DNA from: Rhodopseudomonas palustris
GTDB lineage: Bacteria; Pseudomonadota; Alphaproteobacteria; Rhizobiales; Xanthobacteraceae
Direction: 5' to 3'
Length of the DNA: 64,000 nucleotides
Assembly (NCBI RefSeq): GCF_007005445.1
Contig: NZ_CP041387.1
Span: 4,045,501 to 4,109,500 of the forward strand
Shown here in pieces: positions 17,680 to 24,864 of the stretch. The notes under the pieces are model-generated. The model had not been told where the DNA came from. It searched no databases and saw only the letters and a program-made list of their open reading frames with translations. Made by a program: the position numbers and the translations under genes. Each line of letters opens with the position of its first letter. Position 1 is the stretch's first letter.

Positions 17680-18471
17680 TCAGTCGATGGCGACGATGAC
17701 GTGCGCAGCGTCGAACACCGCGCAGGCCGGATCACCGGGGGCCAGCTTGAGGTCGCCGGCGCTGCGCGCGGTGACCGAGGCCGCGAGCGTCTTGTCGCCT
17801 CCGATGTCGAGCACGATCTCGGCATTGACGGCCGAGACGTCGGCGCGGCGGACGATGCCGCACACGCAATTGCGCGCCGACACCAGGGGCGGCTGGTGAC
17901 CGGGCGCGATCATCACGAACGGCGCCTTGATCAGCACGATCGCTTCGCGGCCGACCACGAGGCCGAGGCTACGCACGCTCTCTGCGGTCAGAAGTGCATA
18001 GATCGTAGTGTCGGGCGACACCGTTACGGCGACTTCGGCGCTGAGCGTATCGGCCTTGATGTCCGAGATGACGCCGCGGAGGGCGTTGCGGGCGCTGGTC
18101 TTCATGAAGAATCCGGAGACGAGATTGATCGGGGTGATGCCGCTGCCGGCGAGTTCGGGTTCGAGGTTGCGGAACACCCGGGTCATCTCGGCTTCGAGCC
18201 GCCCGAACGCTTCGATCACCTTGATGCCGGTCGGCGTGAGCTGGGCGCCGCCGCCGGCCTTGCCGCCGGTGCGGGTTTCCAGCAGCGGACGACCGAACAG
18301 GTTGGTCATCGCGTCGAGCGCATCCCAGGCCGCCTTGTAGCTGAGGCCCGCCGCCTTCGCGCCAGCCGTGATGCTGCCCTCGCGGGCGACGGCCTGGAGT
18401 AGCCGAATACGGTCGCGCCCGACTCCGGAGATCTCCTTCGTCTTCAGCGTGACAGTGGCCTCGATCGACAT
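17680..18471 (-). CDS. modE: molybdate-responsive transcriptional regulator
   Basis: A 263-residue ModE protein. Residues about 15-110 are a LysR-like winged helix-turn-helix (REGSITAGAKAAGLSYKAAW) with dimerising arm; about 120-190 and 195-262 are two Mop domains (SARNALRGVISDIKAD and SARNCVCGIVRRADVSA), which bind molybdate. With molybdate it normally represses the transporter and controls Mo-dependent genes. I prefer ATG 18471 (GAGG 9 bases upstream) to ATG 18489. It is divergent from mop with a Mo-box-like site between (18502-18530) and precedes modA on its strand. Confidence 0.9.
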   Translation of the reverse strand: MSIEATVTLKTKEISGVGRDRIRLLQAVAREGSITAGAKAAGLSYKAAWDALDAMTNLFGRPLLETRTGGKAGGGAQLTPTGIKVIEAFGRLEAEMTRVFRNLEPELAGSGITPINLVSGFFMKTSARNALRGVISDIKADTLSAEVAVTVSPDTTIYALLTAESVRSLGLVVGREAIVLIKAPFVMIAPGHQPPLVSARNCVCGIVRRADVSAVNAEIVLDIGGDKTLAASVTARSAGDLKLAPGDPACAVFDAAHVIVAID

Positions 18472-18501
18472 TCCAAACGCCCTCGTCATTTCGTCGAGCT
18501 A

Positions 18502-18530
18502 GTCGTCATGTGTCAGAACTATATAACGGT
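18502..18530. promoter_or_regulatory. ModE-type Mo-box candidate in the modE/mop divergent promoter
   Basis: The right half TATATAACGGT (18520-18530) matches the ModE half-site consensus TATATAACGAT except one base. The left half GTCGTCATGTG (18502-18512) is a weaker inverted match. The spacing of about 7 bases fits a ModE dimer site. It is just upstream of both divergent genes, so ModE may control itself, modABC and mop here. Confidence 0.55.
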
Positions 18531-18570
18531 AAAACTGATCCGGCCAACCTCAACTAAGGAGACCACAGCT

Positions 18571-18780
18571 ATGAAAATCAGCGCCCGCAATCAGCTCAAG
18601 GGCACCATCGTCGACGTCGTGAAGGGTGCGACCACTTCGCATGTCCGCATCGACATCGGCGGCGGCGCGATCGTAACGGCTTCGATCACCAACGAATCCG
18701 CCGATGAACTGAAGCTCGCCAAGGGTCAGGCGGCGGTGGCGGTGATCAAGGCTTCGGACGTCCTGGTCGCCGTCGACTGA
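18571..18780 (+). CDS. mop: molybdenum-pterin-binding protein (molbindin)
   Basis: A 69-residue protein consisting of one Mop domain (MKISARNQLKGTIVDVVKGA). Such molbindins assemble into hexamers that store molybdate in the cytoplasm. AAGGAGACC lies 7 bases before the ATG. The N-terminal half closely resembles each of the two ModE Mop domains. It is divergent from modE with a candidate Mo-box between; in related purple bacteria mop is activated by ModE-type proteins when molybdate is present. Confidence 0.9.
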   Translation: MKISARNQLKGTIVDVVKGATTSHVRIDIGGGAIVTASITNESADELKLAKGQAAVAVIKASDVLVAVD

Positions 18781-18824
18781 CGCCTCCAGGGGCGACCACA
18801 GCGACATCACGTCGCGCCCGCCTC

Positions 18825-19394
18825 TCATTTCAGCGCCTCGCAGACGCTGACAGGGGGGCGGGCTCCGCGCCGCAAGCCGCGGCCGTGCAGCTTCTCCCAC
18901 CAGAGATCGAGCGCACGCCGATCGCAGCGTAGCCGCACGCTCATGCCGTCGGCGAACCTGATCCAGGCGTCGAAGCGATGGCTCGGCACCGCGATCACCA
19001 GCGGGATGTCGGCGCTGAGCGCCTCGACAATCAGGTGCAACAGCCCTTTGCCTTCGCTTTCCTGCTGGCCGAACCGATTGATGATCAGCAGATCGGCGCC
19101 GCCGGCCATCGCGCCCGCCACGCGCGCGCCCGCATCCAGCAGCCGCCCGGGATCGAGCCGGCAACCCTGCGCCAGCGGCCCGAGATCCTGATACAACGTC
19201 ACTTGCTCGCCGGAATGCACAAGCCGTGCGGACAGCCCGCGGGTGTCGTCCCCGCGCGGCCCGATCTGGACCAGACCGACTGCGCGGTATCCCCGCGAAT
19301 TGAGATCGGCGGCGAATTCGCCTAGCACCCGATCCGGGTCCTCGCCGCGCTCATAGACCAGAGCAGCCAGATCGCATTGAGAGTCGAAGGTCAT
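18825..19394 (-). CDS. second DUF2478 protein
   Basis: A 189-residue DUF2478 protein paralogous to 14157-14723. Shared blocks include YQDLGPLAQGCRLDPGRLLDAG (MHQDLGSGSQACNLNSSSLA in the other copy), LLIINRFGQQESEGKGLL and the W-E-K/W-R-D C-terminal region. It lacks the His/Cys-rich loop. I chose ATG 19394 (MTFDSQCDLAALV); the frame is open to 19457 and the ribosome site is weak. It converges with mop and is preceded by a perfect Mo-box-like palindrome about 80-105 bases upstream, so its expression is probably tied to molybdate. Function unknown. Confidence 0.7.
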   Translation of the reverse strand: MTFDSQCDLAALVYERGEDPDRVLGEFAADLNSRGYRAVGLVQIGPRGDDTRGLSARLVHSGEQVTLYQDLGPLAQGCRLDPGRLLDAGARVAGAMAGGADLLIINRFGQQESEGKGLLHLIVEALSADIPLVIAVPSHRFDAWIRFADGMSVRLRCDRRALDLWWEKLHGRGLRRGARPPVSVCEALK

Positions 19395-19472
19395 CGGCCC
19401 ATCGCCGCAGTCTGGCGGCGCTCCGCTGTCGAGTGAGCACGAGCGGCGGGCAGACACCTCTGCGCTCCGCTA

Positions 19473-19498
19473 TCGTTGTATATGATAGTATACAACGA
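19473..19498. promoter_or_regulatory. perfect palindrome of Mo-box (ModE) type
   Basis: TCGTTGTATA (19473-19482), spacer TGATAG, TATACAACGA (19489-19498): a perfect 10-bp inverted repeat with a 6-bp spacer. The ModE consensus is ATCGTTATATA-N6/7-TATATAACGAT, so this differs by one symmetrical change (T to G, A to C). It is upstream of DUF2478 on one side and the PFOR gene on the other. Repression or activation by ModE is inference. Confidence 0.65.
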
Positions 19499-19634
19499 GC
19501 CCGCGCCAGCAGAAATTTTGCTTTCGGACCAATGGAGAGGATGCGATCGAAGATCGTATGCAAAAGCAACTATCGCCGCCTACTCTTTGAGCGATGCGTA
19601 ATTTTATTGCTCGTTGATCCATATTTTTTGCGCT

Positions 19635-19648
19635 TTGATGCGCGTCAA
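19635..19648. promoter_or_regulatory. FixK/FNR (AadR)-type box
   Basis: TTGATGCGCGTCAA fits TTGA-N6-TCAA and the FixK2 form TTGAT-N4-GTCAA. It lies 227 bases before the PFOR start codon, so the message would have a leader of roughly 190 bases. It suggests low-oxygen activation of the PFOR-Nfn operon, which fits oxygen-sensitive iron-sulfur enzymes. Confidence 0.6.
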
Positions 19649-19875
19649 ATCAGGGGTTCCCCCTGCGTGCTACTGCACCGCACACAACGCAACGTCTCTG
19701 CCGGCGAGGCCCCCGATACCTCGCGAGCAGTCAATCTAAAGGCCACGAGGAGGTTCTGCCCGGCCGCTGCTCAGCAGCCGCCCGGCATCGACACACCTTT
19801 CCCCAGACATGGCCACACAACACGGCGGGTTCGCTCCGCCGATCCAACGCAGACACGCAAGAACGGACGGACCCC

Positions 19876-22800
19876 ATGAACGCAAAATATCCTGGCATTC
19901 CCTCAGTGATCCACGGCAACGGCGCGGTGGCGCAGGTGATGGGGCATGTCTGCGGCGGCGTCATCGGCTACCCGATCACGCCTTCGACCGAGATCTCGGA
20001 AATCTATGAGGCGTTCCGCTCGTCCGGCGGCTGCAACGTCTGGGGCAAGCACCCGTTCTTCTTCGAGCCGGAAGGCGAGCACTCGGCGCAGTCCGGCGCG
20101 CTCGGCGCGGCGCTGACCGGTGGCAAGTTCATCTCCAACGCCTCGTCGAGCCAGGGCATCCTGTACGGCCTGGAGTCCCACTACGTCACCGTCGGCAAGA
20201 AGGTCGGCGGTTTTGTGCTGCAGGTCGCCGCCCGCGTGGTGTCGAAGCATTCGCTCAACGTGATGGCCGGCCATGACGACGTCTATGCGCTGCTGTCGTC
20301 GGGCTACACCATCCTGTTCGGCTCCAATCCGCAGGAAGCCGCCGACCTCGCGGCGATCTCCTATAAAGTCGCCGCGACCTCGCTGATCCCGGTCGCCAAT
20401 GCGATGGACGGCTTTGCGACCTCGCACATGCTGTCCGAAGCGCTGATGCCGGAGCCGGAGCTGCTGCGCGAATTCCTCGGCGACCCGGCCGGCCGCATCA
20501 AGTGCCCGACCGTGGCGCAGGAGATGCTGTTCGGCGCCAAGGGCCGCGTCTTCCAGCTTAAGCAGTATCTGCTGCGGCACGAGGCCGACTTCATGCCCGC
20601 CGACCTCGCCTCGCTCAAGAAGTTCCTCGACGACAACGCCGACACGATCGAGACCGATAACGCCGGCACCATCGTGGCAGAGACGCTGGCCTACGTGCCG
20701 GAAGAACTGCGCGGACAGTGGAAGCGGCAGTGGATCAACGCGCCCGAGAAGGGCACCCGGCAGCTCGTGCCGGCGCTGGTCGACATCGACAATCCGGGCC
20801 TGACCGGCGGCGTGCAGAACCAGCCCGACTTCCAGGCCGGCGCGGTCGATCACCGCACCCACTTCGCCAATGCGGTGCCGCGCTTCGTCAAGGAAGCGAT
20901 GGCCGAATACGCCGCGCTGACGGGACGCGAATACAAGCCGGTGATGACCTATATGTGCGACGATGCCGAGCACGTCGTGGTCGGCCTCGGCTCGGTCACC
21001 GACGATGCCGAAGCGGTCGCGGCGTATTTGCGCTCGCAGGGCAAGAAGGTCGGCGTGGTGTCGATCAAGATGCTGCAGCCGTTCCCGGAAGCCGAACTGG
21101 TCGAAGCGCTGGCCGGCAAGACCGCCGTCACCGTGCTGGAGCGCTCGGACGTCACCGCGCTGACTCAGTTGGTCACCCAGGCGCTGTGCAAGGCGCGCGA
21201 AAACGGCGACGCCGGCATCCGTCATGCCGGTATCCCGGCGCTCGCCAAGCTGCCGAAGATCACCACCGCGATTTTCGGTCTCGGCGGCCACGATCTGCAG
21301 CCGCGCGACCTGATCGCCTGCTACGCCAACATGGAGAAGCAGGACTCGGCACCGTTCGTGTATCTCGGCACCAAGTTCTTCACCGAGACCCCGTCGCCGC
21401 GCATGGAAGCGCTGCAGAACCGGCTGAAGGCGGCGTATCCGGAAACCCAGTTCATGGCGCTGGAGACCGGCAAGAACCCGAACCTGCTGCCGCCGTCGGC
21501 GTTCCGCATCCGCTTCCACTCGATCGGCGGCTACGGCACCATCGCGTCGGGCAAGCTGCTCACCGACATCCTGGCCGGCGCGCTCGACATGCATTCCAAG
21601 TCCGCGCCGAAATACGGTTCGGAGAAGAGCGGCGCGCCGACCAACTACTACATCACGCTGTCGCCGGAGCCGGTGAAGATCACCAACGCCGAGCTGGAAG
21701 ACGTCGAGATCGTGATCTCGCCGGACCACAAGGTGTTCGTGCACACCAACCCGCTGCGCGGCCTGGTCGAGGGCGGCACCTTCATTCTGCAGACCAACCT
21801 GACGCCGCTCGAAGCCTGGCGTGATCTGCCGGCGAAGGCCCGCCAGACCATCCGTGACAAGAAGATCAAGTTCTATGTGATCGACGCCTTCGCGGTGGCC
21901 AAGCGCCACGCCCCGACCGCCGAACTCGAAACCCGGATGATGGGCATCGCCTTCATCGGCGCGGTCTGCGGCAATGTCGACCGCGTGGTCGCCGACGCCT
22001 CGCAGGAGGCGATGCTGAACAAGATCCGCCAGCAAATCAGCAAGAAGTTCGGCGCCAAGGGCGGCGACATCGTCGAAGGCAACATGGCGGTGATCCGCGA
22101 GGGTCTGGAGGCCACCCACCAGGTCGATGTCGACGCTCCGGAATTCAGCGAGGACGCCATCAAGGCCGCCCCGAAGGCCAAGCGCGACGCTTCGATCTCG
22201 GCATCGATGTGCCGCGCCGCCGCGCCGGCCTCGGCGTCCGGCTTCCTCGATCCGCAGTACTACGACGACGTGCTGGCCGGCCCGTTCCGCGACGGCACCA
22301 TTGCGGAAGCGCCGGTGCTGCCGGGCATCGGCATGTTCATGCCGGCCGGCTCCGCCGCCGCCAAGGACAAGGGCCTGTTCCGCCGCAACGTGCCGGAGTT
22401 CAACGCCGACCTCTGCACCGGCTGTATGGAATGCGCGCTGGTCTGCCCCGATGCCGCGATCCCCAACGCGGTGCACGACATCCATGAACTGCTGCTGACC
22501 GCGATCAAGCAGCTCGACATCGCGCCCGCTCAGCAAGACGCGCTGCGGGAGAAGGTGCCGGCGCTGACCGAAGCGATCCGCGAAGTCTATCGCGGCGGCA
22601 AGGACGACAAGCCGTTCGCTGACATCGTCGCGCAGGCCGCGGAGGCGCTGCAGCTCGACAATGCGACGCTGAACCGCAACTTCGGCAAGCTGTCGGCGGC
22701 GCTGTCGGTGTATCCGGTGGCCCGCACCCGGCCGTTCTTCGACGCAATGGAGAAGAGCCAGCCGGGCACCGGCGGCCTGTATTCGGTGAGCGTCGACCCG

Positions 22801-24864
22801 TGGAAGTGCTCGGGCTGTCTCGAATGTATCGACGTCTGCGGCCCCGGCGCGCTGATCGATCGTGAGCAGGACGAACCGATGCTGGAGCAGCTCCAGGCGC
22901 GGTTCGAATTCCTCAGCCGCACCCCGAACACCCCGGCGCGGTTCACCGAAAGCGCGACCAAGCCGGAAGGCGAGACCAAGCGCCTGATGCTCGATCGCGC
23001 CAATTACTACGCGACCACCGGCGGCCACGGCGCCTGCCGCGGCTGCGGCGAAGTCACCGCGATCCGTCTGGTCACCTCGACCAACCACGCCATCCACGAC
23101 AAGCGCCGCAAGGACCACATCCGCGAGCTGGAGACCCTGATCGATCAGCTCAACGCCAAGCGGGCGCTGGTCGCCGGCGACGATGCCCGCGCCGCCCGGA
23201 TCGACCAGACCCTGAAGACGCTGGAGAAGCGGCTGTATCTCTATGAGAGCGGCCCGACCGGCAACGGTCCGTCCGGCATGGTGATCGCCAACGCCACCGG
23301 CTGCTCGAGCGTCTATGCGTCGACCTTCCCGTTCAACCCCTACACCGATCCGTGGGTGAACAGCCTGTTCCAGGACACGCCTGCCGTCGCCAAGGGCATC
23401 TTCGAAGGTCTCACCGCCAAAGCGTCCGAGGACTTCCGGGCGCTGCGCATCGCCAAGCTCGAACTGGCCGACGCCTATGATGCGGCCAGGCACGACGGCT
23501 ACTTCCGCTACTTCGGCTGGAGCGAATTCACGCCGGAAGAGCGGGCGATGCTGCCGACCGTGCTGAGCATGGGCGGCGACGGCGCCACCTACGACATCGG
23601 CTTCGGCGCGCTGTCGCGTCTGCTCGCCACCAAGACCCCGATCAAGGTGGTGGTGCTGAACACCGGCGCCTATTCAAATACCGGCGGCCAGACCTCGACG
23701 GCGAGCCTCACCGGCCAGGACAGCGACCTGTCGCGGTTCGGCATCGCCCAGCACGGCAAGCAGGAATCCCGCAAGGAACTCGGCCTGATCGCCTCGTTCC
23801 ATCCGAGCGTGTTCGTGGTGCAGACCGCGACCGCGCTGCAGGGCCACTTCCTGAAGAACGTGATGGAGTTCCTGAACCACACCTCGTCGCCGGCGGTGCT
23901 CGACGTCTACACGCCGTGCCAGGCCGAGCACGGCATCGGCGACGCCGTCGCCAACCGCCAGGCGCGTCTTGCGGTCGAAAGCCGGATGAATCCGGTGTTC
24001 GTCCACGACCCGCGCAAGGTCGGCAAATTGGAACGCGCCTTCAATCTCGACGGCAACCCCGAGGCCGATCAGGACTGGGCGACCAAGACGATCGAATATG
24101 TCGACGAGGGCGGCAAGCTGCAGCTTCTGAAGACCAAGCAGACGCCGGCCGACTTCGCCCATACCGAGGTCCGCTTCCGCAAGCAGTTCAAGCCGCTGAA
24201 CAAGGACGACGGCGCGCTGCCGATCGACGAATACGTCGCGCTCGATCCGGCCGCGCGTGCCGGCAAGACGCCGTTCATCTACGCCACCGACACCGACAAG
24301 AAGCTGATCAAGCTGTCGGTCGGCGAGACCGTGGTGGCGCTGGTGGAAGAGCGGCGTAAATACTGGCGCACCCTGCAGGTGCTGGCCGGATTCGACGTCC
24401 GTGCGCTCGACGACAGCCACCGCGCCGAACTCGAGGCGCTGCAGCACCAGTACGACGAACAGGTCAAGGCTCGCGAAAGCTCGCTCGATCAGATCGCGCG
24501 CGGCATGAGCGAACTGGCGGCCTCGTCCAACGCGCCGGCGACAGGCGGCTTCGGCGCGCTGATGAACGGCTTTGCGGCGGCTCCGGCGGCTGCAGCGCCG
24601 ACCAACGGCGCAAAGGCGGCAGGCGGCAACGGCGCCGAGCCGATCCACATCGACGATGCGGACCTCGGCAAATGCACCAACTGCAAGAGCTGCTACCAGG
24701 ACGTGCCGGAAGTGTTCGAACTCACCAAGATCGTCGTCGACGGCGCCCCGAAGGACGTCGCCCACGTCATCCCGGGCGTGTTCAGCAAACTCAAGGTGAC
24801 GCCTGAACTGTCGGCCAAACTGAGCCGCGCGGCGGCCAACTGCGATGCGGAGATCATTCGATGA
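19876..24864 (+). CDS. pyruvate:ferredoxin oxidoreductase-like 2-oxoacid oxidoreductase with fused C-terminal ferredoxin
   Basis: A 1662-residue single-chain enzyme of the PFOR/NifJ type, far longer than the usual ~1200. Order: domain I (GYPITPSTEISE at 31-42), domain II, gamma domain (SIGGYGTIASGKLLTDIL near 550), two [4Fe-4S] clusters (Cys847/850/853/857 and Cys978/981/984/988), then the TPP domain with proximal-cluster Cys1054, 1057, 1143 and 1348 and the TPP motif GDGATYD near 1235 with LNTGAYSNTGGQ. All expected ligands are present. A charged, probably coiled-coil insertion lies at about 1070-1127. After an Ala/Gly-rich linker (about 1550-1590) comes an extra ferredoxin domain (Cys1600, 1603, 1606). 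The family oxidises a 2-oxoacid with CoA to acyl-CoA, CO2 and reduced ferredoxin; pyruvate is likely but unproven. Its stop overlaps the next start by four bases. Confidence 0.85.
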   Translation: MNAKYPGIPSVIHGNGAVAQVMGHVCGGVIGYPITPSTEISEIYEAFRSSGGCNVWGKHPFFFEPEGEHSAQSGALGAALTGGKFISNASSSQGILYGLESHYVTVGKKVGGFVLQVAARVVSKHSLNVMAGHDDVYALLSSGYTILFGSNPQEAADLAAISYKVAATSLIPVANAMDGFATSHMLSEALMPEPELLREFLGDPAGRIKCPTVAQEMLFGAKGRVFQLKQYLLRHEADFMPADLASLKKFLDDNADTIETDNAGTIVAETLAYVPEELRGQWKRQWINAPEKGTRQLVPALVDIDNPGLTGGVQNQPDFQAGAVDHRTHFANAVPRFVKEAMAEYAALTGREYKPVMTYMCDDAEHVVVGLGSVTDDAEAVAAYLRSQGKKVGVVSIKMLQPFPEAELVEALAGKTAVTVLERSDVTALTQLVTQALCKARENGDAGIRHAGIPALAKLPKITTAIFGLGGHDLQPRDLIACYANMEKQDSAPFVYLGTKFFTETPSPRMEALQNRLKAAYPETQFMALETGKNPNLLPPSAFRIRFHSIGGYGTIASGKLLTDILAGALDMHSKSAPKYGSEKSGAPTNYYITLSPEPVKITNAELEDVEIVISPDHKVFVHTNPLRGLVEGGTFILQTNLTPLEAWRDLPAKARQTIRDKKIKFYVIDAFAVAKRHAPTAELETRMMGIAFIGAVCGNVDRVVADASQEAMLNKIRQQISKKFGAKGGDIVEGNMAVIREGLEATHQVDVDAPEFSEDAIKAAPKAKRDASISASMCRAAAPASASGFLDPQYYDDVLAGPFRDGTIAEAPVLPGIGMFMPAGSAAAKDKGLFRRNVPEFNADLCTGCMECALVCPDAAIPNAVHDIHELLLTAIKQLDIAPAQQDALREKVPALTEAIREVYRGGKDDKPFADIVAQAAEALQLDNATLNRNFGKLSAALSVYPVARTRPFFDAMEKSQPGTGGLYSVSVDPWKCSGCLECIDVCGPGALIDREQDEPMLEQLQARFEFLSRTPNTPARFTESATKPEGETKRLMLDRANYYATTGGHGACRGCGEVTAIRLVTSTNHAIHDKRRKDHIRELETLIDQLNAKRALVAGDDARAARIDQTLKTLEKRLYLYESGPTGNGPSGMVIANATGCSSVYASTFPFNPYTDPWVNSLFQDTPAVAKGIFEGLTAKASEDFRALRIAKLELADAYDAARHDGYFRYFGWSEFTPEERAMLPTVLSMGGDGATYDIGFGALSRLLATKTPIKVVVLNTGAYSNTGGQTSTASLTGQDSDLSRFGIAQHGKQESRKELGLIASFHPSVFVVQTATALQGHFLKNVMEFLNHTSSPAVLDVYTPCQAEHGIGDAVANRQARLAVESRMNPVFVHDPRKVGKLERAFNLDGNPEADQDWATKTIEYVDEGGKLQLLKTKQTPADFAHTEVRFRKQFKPLNKDDGALPIDEYVALDPAARAGKTPFIYATDTDKKLIKLSVGETVVALVEERRKYWRTLQVLAGFDVRALDDSHRAELEALQHQYDEQVKARESSLDQIARGMSELAASSNAPATGGFGALMNGFAAAPAAAAPTNGAKAAGGNGAEPIHIDDADLGKCTNCKSCYQDVPEVFELTKIVVDGAPKDVAHVIPGVFSKLKVTPELSAKLSRAAANCDAEIIR

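Larger units (their letters stand above)
19395..19875. other. 481-bp regulatory gap between DUF2478 and the PFOR gene
   Basis: No gene is visible here. It holds a perfect 10-bp inverted repeat of Mo-box type (19473-19498) and a FixK/FNR-type box (19635-19648), and the stretch 19500-19650 is more A/T-rich than the surroundings. No sigma-54 -24/-12 element was found. The region from 19700 to 19875 looks like an untranslated leader. Confidence 0.7.

Noticed and set aside
19640..19875. Sigma-54 promoter or NifA site upstream of the PFOR gene
   Set aside because: I looked for TGGCAC-N5-TTGC and TGT-N10-ACA because nifJ genes often have them; no acceptable match was seen.
19903..23493. A 1196-codon open frame on the minus strand opposite the PFOR gene
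   Set aside because: It is the antisense of a strongly conserved gene. Its translation is rich in Arg, His and Gly with no domain, as expected for a shadow frame in GC-rich DNA.
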